Assembly: GCF_004797125.1 (NCBI RefSeq)
Contig: NZ_CP038810.1
Location: forward strand, 992,001-1,056,000
Reading direction: 5' to 3'
DNA: 64,000 nt
From: Flavobacterium sangjuense
GTDB taxonomy: Bacteria > Bacteroidota > Bacteroidia > Flavobacteriales > Flavobacteriaceae
A model generated the notes under the pieces. That model had not been told where the DNA came from and made no database searches. It worked only from the letters and a program-made list of their open reading frames with translations. Shown here in pieces: positions 1 to 8,674 of the stretch (within the stretch, counting starts at the first letter, position 1; each line of letters begins with the position of its first letter). Made by a program: the position numbers and the translations under genes.

Positions 1-17
1 TAACGGACAGCAGGAAT
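1..17. repeat. Edge fragment of the dispersed AGCTATTTCC/GGCTAG repeat family
   Basis: The first bases of the window (taacggacagcaggaat) match the copy at 32783-32799 base for base. The rest of this copy lies outside the window. It has the same orientation as the 32713-32808 copy. Confidence 0.5.
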
Positions 18-131
18 AACCATTCCTAAAATGCCCAAACCATTCGCTTTAAATAAAAAATAAGTGACTATCGGAAAGATTACACCAAGCAAAGAAGCTA
101 GATTTATGTGCGCATAAATTTTCAAAAAGCT
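3..131 (-). other. Possible 3' end of a small membrane-protein gene or remnant
   Basis: On the minus strand a frame stays open from about 176 to the window edge. After the hairpin it reads as a hydrophobic stretch (LASLLGVIFPIVTYFLFK, then GLGILGMVIPAVR) that runs directly into the dispersed repeat at the edge. An in-frame TAG lies inside the hairpin at 177-179 and no ATG is in frame. It may be a decayed gene, a gene tail, or a chance AT-rich frame. No function can be given. Confidence 0.2.
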
Positions 132-187
132 TTGCGTCTTAGTGGCTTTGCGAGATTTAATTGGCTCGCAAAGCCACTAAGACGCAA
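132..187. repeat. Perfect 23-bp inverted repeat (TTTGCGTCTT...TTTGCGAG type)
   Basis: Arms 132-154 and 165-187 are exact reverse complements, separated by a 10-base AT-rich loop. The words TTTGCG and GCAAAG repeat inside the arms. A related, less perfect copy is at 30960-31016. No U-tract follows immediately, so it is not an ordinary terminator. It looks like a dispersed palindromic intergenic element. Confidence 0.8.
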
Positions 188-249
188 TGAAAATCCACTA
201 ACATATCAGAAAGAAACTTTGGCATAAAGTTCCTGATAGTTATTAAAAA

Positions 250-1623
250 TTAATTCCCTAGTAACTTATCAGGATTGTAACCAACATAAGGCATTTCGGT
301 TTCGTGGAAAACGATACCATGAGCTTCCAGTTCTTTCAAAATTGGTTCGTACACTTCTTTTTTAATTGGCAATTGTACGCCAGGCGTTTTGATGTTGCCA
401 TTCAGGATTTGCAAAGTTGCCATTGCTACCGGTAAGCCAACGGTTTTTGCCATTGCGGTATAGATTTGGTCATCGCCGATGCAAACCATTTTGGAATCTA
501 TTTGTTTCCGCTCGCCGTTAAGTTCGTAACCAAATTTGTGGTACATCACAATCATGTCTTTGTCTTCGGGTTGTAATGTCCAACTGTCGTTTAAGATTCG
601 TTCTAAAATTTGTGCCGGAGTGGCATTTCTGAGTCCAACAATCTTCTTTGCATTAAAGATGTCAAGTTCCATTAATTTGTCCCACATGATGTCATCTTGT
701 TCAATACCAAGAGCCATTCGGGTTTTTAATTCAACCGAGTCAGATGCGTGAAAAGGTAAAAAAGAATTAATAAAATCACGATAACTCATCGTTTCTGAAT
801 TTTCCATAACATAAGAATCATCGGTCATGCCTAATTGCACAAACATATTCCACGCTTTGGAAAAACCAACTCTGCGGATGGTTCCACGATATAACGTCAG
901 GATATCATCAAGACCATAAATGCTTCTGTATTTTAAGGAATCACGATTGGCATAACCCTCAAATTTTCCGTAACCTTCGACATGAAAGAATTCGGTTCTG
1001 CGGAACAATTTGTGATACGGAATGTATTTGTATTTGCCTTCCTGAATAAATTTGGCTGCACCACCCTGACCAGCTAAAACTACATTTCTCGGCGCCCAGG
1101 TAAATTTGTAATTCCAAAGATTATCATCTGATTCCGGTGCTACTAAACCACCACAAAACGATTCGAATAAAATCATTTTGCCGCCTTTGGCTTCAATTTC
1201 ATGAATCACTTTCATGGCGCTCATGTGGTCAATGCCGGGATCGAGTCCCACTTCATTCATAAAAATCAGATTATTGGCTTTTACAGCTTCATCCAAGCTT
1301 TGCATCTCATCCGAAATATAAGAAGCCGTAACCATATTTTTCTTGAAAGTTATACAGTCTTTTGCCACTTCAATATGCATGTGCGCCGGCAACATGGAAA
1401 TAACAATATCTGCTTTTTGAATTTCGGCTTGGCGTTGGGCAACATCATTTATGTCTAAAGCAATTGGGGTTGCATTTGGATGATTGTATGTTTTTCTTTT
1501 GGCTAATTCTATTGATAAATCACCAAGGATTATATTTAAGTTTTCCTGGGCAGATTTTCTTAAAAGATATTTTATAAGTGAAGATGCTGAACGTCCGGCA
1601 CCAATGATTAAAATGTTTCTCAT
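250..1623 (-). CDS. Saccharopine dehydrogenase-family oxidoreductase
   Basis: This 457-residue NAD(P)-dependent oxidoreductase opens with a Rossmann fold (ILIIGAGRSASSLIKYLL, residues 4-21). It continues with the family pattern ADIVISMLPAHMHIEVAKDCI and NEVGLDPGIDHMSAM (about residues 122-137), as in saccharopine reductases and related lysine-metabolism enzymes. The length fits the family. The exact substrate cannot be read from sequence; in bacteria these proteins serve lysine, carboxynorspermidine or unknown pathways. It is the last gene of a three-gene minus-strand run, 10 bases after the small membrane protein. No clear terminator follows; the hairpin at 132-187 is the nearest structure. 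Confidence 0.85.
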   Translation of the reverse strand: MRNILIIGAGRSASSLIKYLLRKSAQENLNIILGDLSIELAKRKTYNHPNATPIALDINDVAQRQAEIQKADIVISMLPAHMHIEVAKDCITFKKNMVTASYISDEMQSLDEAVKANNLIFMNEVGLDPGIDHMSAMKVIHEIEAKGGKMILFESFCGGLVAPESDDNLWNYKFTWAPRNVVLAGQGGAAKFIQEGKYKYIPYHKLFRRTEFFHVEGYGKFEGYANRDSLKYRSIYGLDDILTLYRGTIRRVGFSKAWNMFVQLGMTDDSYVMENSETMSYRDFINSFLPFHASDSVELKTRMALGIEQDDIMWDKLMELDIFNAKKIVGLRNATPAQILERILNDSWTLQPEDKDMIVMYHKFGYELNGERKQIDSKMVCIGDDQIYTAMAKTVGLPVAMATLQILNGNIKTPGVQLPIKKEVYEPILKELEAHGIVFHETEMPYVGYNPDKLLGN

Positions 1624-1633
1624 GCTGTTGATT

Positions 1634-1960
1634 TTATTCCAAATCCTTTTCTAAATCTTCGAGTTCTTTTTGGGCTTCTTTCTTGGTTTCAATTTTTTCC
1701 TTTTCAAATTTGGTGTCTTTCACCACTTCGTCTTTTATCAGCAGTGTTTTCCCCAAAACAAATACAGAAGAAAGCACACATAAAATTAGTAAAAAATTAG
1801 GAAGCTTTTTTTGATTAGCCTCAGATTTTTTAAGCAATAACAAACAAAAAATCATCGCCAGACCAATTGGCAGAAAAGCAATAGTATCCATAGGCAAAGC
1901 CGAAAAAGCGATTGCCAAAATCGTGAATAGTATTCCTAAAACTAAAAATAATTTTCTCAT
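1634..1960 (-). CDS. Small membrane protein, function unknown
   Basis: A 108-residue protein with three predicted hydrophobic helices (about residues 4-20, 22-43 and 55-73) and a strongly charged C-terminal tail (KFEKEKIETKKEAQKELEDLEKDLE) that should form a short helix or coiled coil. I do not recognise a family. It lies between the DUF3108 gene (2 bases away) and the saccharopine-dehydrogenase-like gene (10 bases away), so the three are probably co-transcribed. That spacing is the main evidence that it is a real gene. Confidence 0.65.
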   Translation of the reverse strand: MRKLFLVLGILFTILAIAFSALPMDTIAFLPIGLAMIFCLLLLKKSEANQKKLPNFLLILCVLSSVFVLGKTLLIKDEVVKDTKFEKEKIETKKEAQKELEDLEKDLE

Positions 1961-1962
1961 GA

Positions 1963-2718
1963 TTAAATCCCGGTTGCTGAGGTTAACGTTAATTGTCCCG
2001 TTCCAACAGGAATACTAAACTTTAGCAAAGCCGGAACTTTTTTGCTGTCAGCAGTAAGCCAAATTAGGTTTTTATCTTTTCCTTTTAAGGCATCGGTTTT
2101 GGCTCCAATAGACAGTTTGTAGCATTCTTTGCTGCCTAAATTTCCGGCAGAAATAGTTTCTTTACCCATAAATTTTAGGGTAACCGGAATTTGTTTTTCG
2201 TCAAAAACAATCATTAGGTTTTGTGTTTGCCCAACTTTAAATTTGGACAAATCCATGGTTCTTACTTTATACAAAAGTGAAACCACGTCTTGTGTCGAAC
2301 CACCAATGGTAAAGGTTTTTTGCGATTCAGGATAGTTTCTTTTCTTAACGGTGCTGTTTACGGTATTGCCTTTAATAACATATTTTTCCTTCTTTTTATA
2401 ACCGCCTTCGTCTATATTCCTTTTATACAAACTTGGTTTTAAAGTTTTCGGATTTACATAAGATTCATATATATCCCTGATTTTGAAAAACGAATCCCAT
2501 TTGCTATAGGTTGACAATTCGCAACTCAAATGCAAATAGGTGTTTTTTGATGTGGTGACATTTTCGGTCGACATGGTAACTTGCGCCAATTGGGTCATCA
2601 AACCGCTCATGTTGTAGGAACCTGCAAAAACCAGTTTCTCACCTGATTTTATAGTTTGGCTGTTAGCTGCTGTAAAAGTAAAAACGAAACAAAGGATAAG
2701 AGATATCTTATTACTCAT
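1963..2718 (-). CDS. DUF3108 family exported protein
   Basis: A 251-residue exported protein. I chose the ATG at 2718 because it starts a clean signal peptide (MSNKISLILCFVFTFTAANS, cleavage near SQ). An upstream ATG at 2763 is in frame but adds a basic extension, and the ATG at 2808 lies upstream of the promoter motif at 2782-2789. The mature part (GEKLVFAGSYN, then YVNPKTLKPSLYKRNIDEGG) matches the DUF3108 beta-sandwich family of periplasmic or outer-membrane-associated proteins, whose biochemical role is unknown. First gene of the three-gene operon. Confidence 0.8.
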   Translation of the reverse strand: MSNKISLILCFVFTFTAANSQTIKSGEKLVFAGSYNMSGLMTQLAQVTMSTENVTTSKNTYLHLSCELSTYSKWDSFFKIRDIYESYVNPKTLKPSLYKRNIDEGGYKKKEKYVIKGNTVNSTVKKRNYPESQKTFTIGGSTQDVVSLLYKVRTMDLSKFKVGQTQNLMIVFDEKQIPVTLKFMGKETISAGNLGSKECYKLSIGAKTDALKGKDKNLIWLTADSKKVPALLKFSIPVGTGQLTLTSATGI

Positions 2719-2781
2719 ATTTTTAATATTGTTTTTTCGGTATTCGTGAATCTTCGATTTCATAATTCTAAATTGATGCTG

Positions 2782-2789
2782 CAAAAATA
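2782..2789 (-). promoter_or_regulatory. Sigma-ABfr-type -7 element of the DUF3108 operon
   Basis: The minus strand reads TATTTTTG, matching TAnnTTTG. TTG triplets lie 16 and 23 bases upstream. Transcription would begin near 2775, which excludes the ATG at 2808. Confidence 0.5.
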
Positions 2790-2885
2790 AATTTTTAAAA
2801 TGGTTCAAATACCAAAAGAAACGTGAAATTTTTTTAATAGTATTCAGATAACGAATAAATTTGTGTTTTAGTATAGATTTATAAA

Positions 2886-3272
2886 ATGGAAAGAAAAATT
2901 ACAAGTGTTGCTGCTTTGATGGGAATTACAGCAATAATTTTAGGTGCATTTGGAGCCCATGCTTTAAAAAAACAATTATCGATTGAGCAACTTACCGCTT
3001 TTGAAACAGGCGTAAAATATCAAATGTATCATGCGCTTTTTTTATTGTTTTTAGGACTCAATACGTTACTCGATGAAAAAGCAAAAAAAATGGTGTTTCA
3101 ATTGGTGATTTTTGGAGTAATTTTCTTTTCGGGGTCCATCTATTTATTGTCCACAAAAGCAGTAACAGGAGTTGATTTTAAATTTATTGGGATTGTCACG
3201 CCTATCGGTGGAGCCTTGTTAATACTGGCCTGGAGCATTTTGTTTTGGAAAATTTTGAAAGCAAAAAGATAA
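2886..3272 (+). CDS. DUF423 (YgdD-like) inner-membrane protein
   Basis: A 128-residue protein with four hydrophobic helices and the family's N-terminal signature: a conserved GAFGAHALKK at residues 21-30, then FETGVKYQMYHALFLLFLG. DUF423 proteins are small inner-membrane proteins of unknown function found across bacteria. The length is typical. It is probably monocistronic: pckA has its own promoter motif 39 bases downstream. Confidence 0.85.
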   Translation: MERKITSVAALMGITAIILGAFGAHALKKQLSIEQLTAFETGVKYQMYHALFLLFLGLNTLLDEKAKKMVFQLVIFGVIFFSGSIYLLSTKAVTGVDFKFIGIVTPIGGALLILAWSILFWKILKAKR

Positions 3273-3310
3273 TATTTTGATAAAAAAAATAGTTTGTAAA
3301 ATTTAATTTT

Positions 3311-3318
3311 TACCTTTG
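3311..3318 (+). promoter_or_regulatory. -7 promoter element of pckA
   Basis: TACCTTTG matches TAnnTTTG. A start near 3325 leaves a leader of about 29 bases before the ATG at 3354 but under 10 before the ATG at 3333, which supports the downstream start codon. Confidence 0.6.
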
Positions 3319-3353
3319 TCGTCAAATTTATAATGCAACACAAACTAATTTCT

Positions 3354-4979
3354 ATGGAGAACTACGCTCAAATTACGAAATCGATTTCGTTAGAAAAATA
3401 TGGGATTAAAAATGTTCACGAAATTATTCACAATCCTTCCTTCGAAAAGTTATACAATGATGAGTTAAATCCAAATTTGGAAGGTTTTGAAAAAGGCCAG
3501 CTAACAGAACTTGGAGCGGTAAATGTTATGACAGGTGTTTTTACCGGTCGTTCGCCAAAAGATAAATACATTGTTAAAGACAGCATCACCGAAAATACCA
3601 TTTGGTGGAATTCTGAAAAAGCAGTTAACGACAACAAACCCATAAACCAAAATACTTGGGAAGCGTTAAAAAATACTACTACCACGCAATTATCCGGAAA
3701 GAAATTATATGTTGTTGATGCTTTTTGTGGCGCCAATGAAAATACAAGACTGAAAGTCCGTTTCATCATGGAAGTTGCCTGGCAGGCACATTTTGTAACT
3801 AATATGTTCATTCGCCCAACGGAAGCCGAACTGGAACATTTTGGAGAGCCGGATTTTATTGTGATGAATGGTTCTAAAACTTCTTTCAAAGATTTCGCAG
3901 ATTACGGATTAAATTCTGAAGTATATATAGCGTTTAATTTAACTGAGAAAATCCAAATTATAGGGGGCACTTGGTATGGCGGCGAAATGAAAAAAGGAAT
4001 GTTTGCCATGATGAATTATTATTTGCCATTGCAGGGAATTGCTTCGATGCATTGTTCGGCAAATAAAGGTGAAGCCGGAGATGTTGCTGTTTTCTTTGGT
4101 CTTTCAGGAACCGGAAAAACAACATTATCTACTGATCCAAAACGAGAATTAATTGGTGACGATGAACACGGTTGGGATGACGAAGGCGTTTTCAATTTTG
4201 AAGGTGGTTGTTATGCTAAAACCATTGATTTAAGCAGAGAAAACGAACCGGATATATACAATGCTATCAAAAGAGATGCGCTATTGGAAAATGTTACGGT
4301 TGATGCTGATGGAGCCATTGATTTTAAAGACACGTCTGTAACACAAAATACAAGAGTTTCCTATCCGATTTATCACATTCATAATATTGTTAAACCGGTT
4401 TCAAAAGCAGGCCATGCGAATAAAGTAATTTTTCTTACGGCAGATGCTTTTGGAGTAATGCCACCAGTTTCAAAGTTAACACCGGAACAAACGCAATATT
4501 ATTTCCTTTCCGGGTTTACGGCTAAATTAGCTGGAACAGAACGCGGAATTACCGAACCAACACCAACATTCTCTGCTTGTTTTGGAAAAGCGTTTTTGAC
4601 TTTGCATCCAACAAAATATGGAGAAGAATTGGTAAAGAAAATGGAACAAAACCAAGCCAAAGCTTATATGGTTAACACAGGTTGGAATGGAACAGGAAAA
4701 CGCATTTCGATAAAAGATACACGCGCCATTATTGATGCAATTCTTGATGGTTCAATTGAAAATGCAGCTACTAAAACAGTTCCGGTTTTCAATTTTGAAG
4801 TTCCAACATCTTTGCATGATGTAAATTCAGCTATTTTAGATCCAAGAGATACGTATGAAAATGCATCAGACTGGAATACAAAAGCAACGGATTTGGCATC
4901 AAAATTCATTAAAAATTTCGAACAATATACTGATAATGAACAAGGAAAAAGCTTGGTGAAAGCCGGGCCGCAATTATAA
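3354..4979 (+). CDS. pckA: Phosphoenolpyruvate carboxykinase (ATP)
   Basis: This 541-residue enzyme converts oxaloacetate and ATP to phosphoenolpyruvate, the entry step of gluconeogenesis. Visible motifs are [14 protein letters not shown] near residue 56, the P-loop GLSGTGKTT at about 249-257, the metal-binding [23 protein letters not shown] after it, and the [13 protein letters not shown] segment. Length and motif order are those of the ATP-dependent family. I chose the ATG at 3354 (MENYAQ) rather than 3333 because of the promoter position. A bidirectional terminator follows at 4999-5036. Confidence 0.97.
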   Translation: MENYAQITKSISLEKYGIKNVHEIIHNPSFEKLYNDELNPNLEGFEKGQLTELGAVNVMTGVFTGRSPKDKYIVKDSITENTIWWNSEKAVNDNKPINQNTWEALKNTTTTQLSGKKLYVVDAFCGANENTRLKVRFIMEVAWQAHFVTNMFIRPTEAELEHFGEPDFIVMNGSKTSFKDFADYGLNSEVYIAFNLTEKIQIIGGTWYGGEMKKGMFAMMNYYLPLQGIASMHCSANKGEAGDVAVFFGLSGTGKTTLSTDPKRELIGDDEHGWDDEGVFNFEGGCYAKTIDLSRENEPDIYNAIKRDALLENVTVDADGAIDFKDTSVTQNTRVSYPIYHIHNIVKPVSKAGHANKVIFLTADAFGVMPPVSKLTPEQTQYYFLSGFTAKLAGTERGITEPTPTFSACFGKAFLTLHPTKYGEELVKKMEQNQAKAYMVNTGWNGTGKRISIKDTRAIIDAILDGSIENAATKTVPVFNFEVPTSLHDVNSAILDPRDTYENASDWNTKATDLASKFIKNFEQYTDNEQGKSLVKAGPQL

Positions 4980-4998
4980 TTAACCAACCTAACCAAAG

Positions 4999-5036
4999 AA
5001 AAAAGCCATTCCCTTAATTGAGAATGGCTTTTTTTA
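4999..5036. terminator. Bidirectional terminator between pckA and hemD
   Basis: AAGCCATTC and GAATGGCTT pair around a short loop. Runs of A and T flank both sides, so the hairpin can serve the plus-strand pckA and the convergent minus-strand hemD. Confidence 0.85.
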
Positions 5037-5052
5037 TGATGATAATTTTGTT

Positions 5053-5811
5053 TTATTTTCCTTTGTTGGCGTCGGCAATATATCTTTCCAAAGCCATTGT
5101 CATCGACGGTGTTTCGGGCGTTGGTGCCAAAATATCGATACGCAATCCGTGTTCCAAAGCTTCTTTTTGAGTAGTGCTTCCAAAGACAGCAATACGTGTA
5201 TTGTTTTGTTTAAAGTCAGGGAAATTCTTGAACAATGATTTAATTCCGGTTGGACTAAAAAATGCCAAAACATCATAATAAACATCTGCCAAATCAGACA
5301 AATCACTCATTACTGTTTTGTAAAAAGTCGCTTGTGTCCAATCTACTTTTAATGCATCCAACGTTTGTGGCACATCATAATTCAATTGGTCTGAAGCTGG
5401 TAAAAGAAATTTCTCTTCTTTGTATTTTTTGATTAGCGGAGACAAATCAACGAAGTCTTTTTGACCAACATAGATTTTACGTTTTCTGTAAACCACATAT
5501 TTTTGCAGGTAAAAAGCAATCGCTTCCGATTGGCAAAAATATTTTAAATCTTCGGGAACTTTATAACGCATTTCTTCGGCCACTCTAAAAAAATGATCAA
5601 CAGAATTTCTGCTGTTCAAAATGATTGCCGTAAAGTTATTTAGGTCTATTTTTTGAGCTCTGACATCTTTTGCGCTTACACCTTCTACATGAATAAATGA
5701 TCGGAAATCAATCTTTACCTTATGCTTTTGCTGTAATTCAAAATAAGGTGAATTCTCTACTTTTGGTTCTGGCTGTGACACCAAAATTGTTTTCACTTTC
5801 AAATTGGACAT
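5053..5811 (-). CDS. hemD: Uroporphyrinogen-III synthase
   Basis: A 252-residue protein of the HemD fold, which closes hydroxymethylbilane to uroporphyrinogen III in haem synthesis. Sequence similarity in this family is always weak; the supporting points are an N-terminal ILVSQP, the central FTAIILNSRNSVDHFF, the second-half YKTVMSDLSDL and VLAFFSPTGIKSLFKNF, and the C-terminal RIAVFGSTTQKEALEHG. It starts one base downstream of the DUF4271 stop, a gene order common in Flavobacteria. Terminator at 4999-5036. Confidence 0.85.
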   Translation of the reverse strand: MSNLKVKTILVSQPEPKVENSPYFELQQKHKVKIDFRSFIHVEGVSAKDVRAQKIDLNNFTAIILNSRNSVDHFFRVAEEMRYKVPEDLKYFCQSEAIAFYLQKYVVYRKRKIYVGQKDFVDLSPLIKKYKEEKFLLPASDQLNYDVPQTLDALKVDWTQATFYKTVMSDLSDLADVYYDVLAFFSPTGIKSLFKNFPDFKQNNTRIAVFGSTTQKEALEHGLRIDILAPTPETPSMTMALERYIADANKGK

Positions 5812-5812
5812 T

Positions 5813-6487
5813 CTAATGTGCTAAATTTTTTGTAATCAAATAATATATAAAATAGTAGGGCGCTATTTCAAGTGCGCAAAGATACAAAATAAAATAAAAC
5901 AACTTGCCGATGAGTAAGTTTTGATAAATCTTCAACGAAACCAGATAAGAAAACAAGTTAATTATTAAAATCACAACAATTGTGCAATAAATCAGAATAT
6001 TTGATGGAGTATTGTTATAAAACAAGTAAATGTTTATTGGCAGCAAAATCAATCCGATAAAAGTTCGGTAACTAACTTTTTGCAAATTAAATTGTTCGGC
6101 AAATTCTTCAATGTTAAAAATGGTTGCCACTATCTTTTCAATCAGGAATTTTGAAAGCACAAATATTCCGAAAAAAGTAAAAATCCGAAGAAAAATTACC
6201 CAATCAGTTTTTGAAACATACCCAAAATAATTCAGCACCAATTGAATGAAAAAAGAAAACGAAATAATCTGTACAACAAACAACAATATCGTAAAACCAC
6301 TCATCAAATGAGAAGTGTCTTTGTATACTTTTATGTATTTATCGGAAACCAAAATTCTTAGAAATTCGCTAAACCGGGTTTCAAATGCAGTCTTGGTAAT
6401 TGCAATCAAAACAAAAGAGAAAACAAACAAATAGGTTGCCCAATCTCTAGGCTCTAAAATTCTCGGTTGTAAAACAGTTTCTATCAT
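5813..6487 (-). CDS. DUF4271 integral membrane protein
   Basis: A 224-residue protein with about six transmembrane helices and the DUF4271 segment YRTFIGLILLPINIYLFYN. The N-terminal PRDWATYLFVFSFVLIAITK is also typical. Function is unknown. The family occurs almost only in Bacteroidetes and commonly sits directly before hemD, as here, so the two are presumably one transcript starting at the motif at 6497-6504. Confidence 0.85.
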   Translation of the reverse strand: MIETVLQPRILEPRDWATYLFVFSFVLIAITKTAFETRFSEFLRILVSDKYIKVYKDTSHLMSGFTILLFVVQIISFSFFIQLVLNYFGYVSKTDWVIFLRIFTFFGIFVLSKFLIEKIVATIFNIEEFAEQFNLQKVSYRTFIGLILLPINIYLFYNNTPSNILIYCTIVVILIINLFSYLVSLKIYQNLLIGKLFYFILYLCALEIAPYYFIYYLITKNLAH

Positions 6488-6496
6488 AATCCTGAC

Positions 6497-6504
6497 AAAA
6501 TTAC
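6497..6504 (-). promoter_or_regulatory. -7 promoter element of DUF4271-hemD
   Basis: The minus strand reads TAATTTTG, matching TAnnTTTG, about 10 bases before the start codon at 6487. No good -33 TTG is visible. Confidence 0.4.
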
Positions 6505-6564
6505 TAATTTTTTATTTCTTAAAATTATTATATAATTATTAAGATAGTGCTCTGATAAAAAGTT

Positions 6565-6572
6565 TATTTTTG
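6565..6572 (+). promoter_or_regulatory. -7 promoter element of the GT2-pyrC run
   Basis: TATTTTTG matches TAnnTTTG. It overlaps a potential in-frame TTG start at 6570, so that codon would not be transcribed; the ATG at 6597 is the better start. Confidence 0.55.
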
Positions 6573-6596
6573 CAACGAAGTTTGACGGCACTTACT

Positions 6597-7322
6597 ATGA
6601 ATGACGGTATTGTAATTATTCCAACGTATAACGAAATTGAGAACATCGAAAGTATTATTCGGGCTGTATTTTCGTTACACAAAAAGTTTCATGTTCTAAT
6701 TGTTGATGATAATTCGCCAGACAAAACGGCTGAAAAAGTAATGGAATTGCAAAGTGAATTTCAAGATAAATTATTTTTATCCGTCAGAAAGAAAAAATCA
6801 GGTTTAGGAACAGCTTATGTTCACGGATTCAAATGGGCATTGAAGCATCATTACGAATACATTTTTGAAATGGATGCCGATTTTTCACACAACCCAAATG
6901 ATTTAGAAAAACTATATGAAGCCTGTCATTTTAATGGTGCAGATTTAGCCATTGGCTCACGTTATGTTACAGGAGTAAATGTGGTGAATTGGCCTTTGAG
7001 CAGAGTATTGCTTTCTTATTTTGCTTCGGTTTATGTACGAATGATTACAGGTATGAAAATCATGGACGCGACCGCCGGATTTATTTGTTACCATCGAGAA
7101 GTATTGGAAAAAATAAATTTAGATAGAATAAAATTTATTGGTTACGCATTTCAAATTGAAATGAAATACAGGGCTTTCGCCAAAAATTTTAATATACAGG
7201 AAGTTCCGGTCATCTTTACCGACAGAACTAAAGGGCAATCCAAAATGAGCGGTTCTATTATTAAGGAAGCTATTTTTGGGGTTATTTCCCTAAGACTTAA
7301 GAAGTTTTTAAATCGATTATAG
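6597..7322 (+). CDS. GT2 polyprenol-phosphate mannosyltransferase-like glycosyltransferase
   Basis: A 241-residue soluble glycosyltransferase of the dolichol/polyprenol-phosphate mannose synthase type, which moves a sugar from a nucleotide donor to a lipid phosphate carrier. Motifs: VIIPTYNEIENIESI at the N-terminus, VDDNSPDKTAEKV, the metal-binding EMDADFSHNP, and AIGSRYVTGV. There are no C-terminal transmembrane helices, unlike the larger membrane-anchored versions. Start chosen at ATG 6597 because the promoter overlaps the upstream TTG. One base separates its stop from the dihydroorotase ATG, so they are co-transcribed. Confidence 0.9.
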   Translation: MNDGIVIIPTYNEIENIESIIRAVFSLHKKFHVLIVDDNSPDKTAEKVMELQSEFQDKLFLSVRKKKSGLGTAYVHGFKWALKHHYEYIFEMDADFSHNPNDLEKLYEACHFNGADLAIGSRYVTGVNVVNWPLSRVLLSYFASVYVRMITGMKIMDATAGFICYHREVLEKINLDRIKFIGYAFQIEMKYRAFAKNFNIQEVPVIFTDRTKGQSKMSGSIIKEAIFGVISLRLKKFLNRL

Positions 7323-7323
7323 C

Positions 7324-8664
7324 ATGAATACCGTTTTAATTAAGAATGCCAAAATTGTAAACGAAGGAACCATTTTTGAAGGCGATGTTTTGATTGAAAA
7401 CGAATTTATTGTTGAAATCGCTGAAAGCATTAGCCCAAAACTTTCCAGTTGTAAAATCATTGATGCCGAAGGAAGTTATCTTATTCCCGGAGCTATTGAT
7501 GATCAGGTTCATTTTCGTGAACCGGGTTTGACTCACAAAGGCGATATAGCTTCTGAAAGTCGCGCCGCTGTTGCCGGCGGAATCACTTCTTTTATTGAAC
7601 AGCCCAACACTGTTCCGAATGCGGTCACTCAGGAAATTTTAGAAGAAAAATATCAAATCGCCGCCAAAACATCTTATGCCAATTATTCGTTTATGATGGG
7701 CGGAACGAACGATAATTTAGAAGAAATTTTAAAAACAAACCCAAAAAACGTTGCCGGAATTAAATTATTTCTGGGTTCATCAACTGGAAATATGTTGGTT
7801 GATAATCAGGAAACTTTGGAGAAAATATTTTCTTCTACAAAGATGCTTATTGCGGTGCATTGCGAAGATGAAACGACCATTAAAAATAATTTAGAACGAT
7901 ACAAACTACAATTTGGTGAAGACATTCCGATTGAATTCCATCATCAAATCAGAAGCGCGGAAGCCTGTTATATTTCTTCTTCCAAAGCAATTGAGCTAGC
8001 CAAAAAAACAGGTGCAAGATTGCATATTTTTCATCTTTCTACAGCGAAAGAAATGGAGCTGTTTACCAATAAAATTCCGTTGGAAGAAAAGCAAATCACC
8101 GCTGAAGTTTGTGTGCACCATCTTTGGTTTTCGGATGAAGATTATAAAACAAAAGGCAATTTCATCAAGTGGAATCCTGCTATAAAAACCGCTGACGACA
8201 GAACGGCTTTGTGGGAAGCATTGCTTGATGACAGAATTGATGTTATAGCAACAGATCATGCACCTCATACATTGGAAGAAAAGCAGCAGTCGTATTTAAA
8301 AGCACCATCGGGCGGACCTTTAGTGCAACATGCTGTGGTGGCCATGTTTGAAGCCAATCATCAGGGAAAGATTTCTGTAGAAAAGATTGTAGAAAAAATG
8401 TGTCACAATCCGGCAAAGATTTTTAAAATCGAAAAGCGAGGTTTTATCAAAGAAGGATTTTATGCCGATTTGGTTATTGTGAATCCGAGTTTGCCATGGA
8501 ATGTCAAGAAAGAAAATATACTGGCCAAATGCGGTTGGTCGCCATTTGATGGTTATAATTTTAAATCAAGAATTACGCATACCTTTGTGAATGGCGAATT
8601 GGTTTACCACAATTTTAAAGTAAAAGATATTCCTGTTGGAAAGCGTTTGCTTTTTGACAGATAA
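7324..8664 (+). CDS. pyrC: Dihydroorotase
   Basis: A 446-residue amidohydrolase for the third step of pyrimidine synthesis (carbamoyl-aspartate to dihydroorotate). Key motifs: DDQVHFREPGLTHKGD (residues 59-74), PNTVPN, GIKLFLGSSTGNM with the lysine expected to be carboxylated, AVHCEDE, LHIFHLST and the catalytic ATDHAPHTLEEK. In most dihydroorotases the first motif is DxHxH; here the first metal-binding histidine is Gln61, with His63 kept. To my knowledge this is a lineage feature of Bacteroidetes enzymes rather than damage. Second gene of the run, directly before the DUF4296 lipoprotein. Confidence 0.93.
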   Translation: MNTVLIKNAKIVNEGTIFEGDVLIENEFIVEIAESISPKLSSCKIIDAEGSYLIPGAIDDQVHFREPGLTHKGDIASESRAAVAGGITSFIEQPNTVPNAVTQEILEEKYQIAAKTSYANYSFMMGGTNDNLEEILKTNPKNVAGIKLFLGSSTGNMLVDNQETLEKIFSSTKMLIAVHCEDETTIKNNLERYKLQFGEDIPIEFHHQIRSAEACYISSSKAIELAKKTGARLHIFHLSTAKEMELFTNKIPLEEKQITAEVCVHHLWFSDEDYKTKGNFIKWNPAIKTADDRTALWEALLDDRIDVIATDHAPHTLEEKQQSYLKAPSGGPLVQHAVVAMFEANHQGKISVEKIVEKMCHNPAKIFKIEKRGFIKEGFYADLVIVNPSLPWNVKKENILAKCGWSPFDGYNFKSRITHTFVNGELVYHNFKVKDIPVGKRLLFDR

Positions 8665-8674
8665 AAATTTTAAT

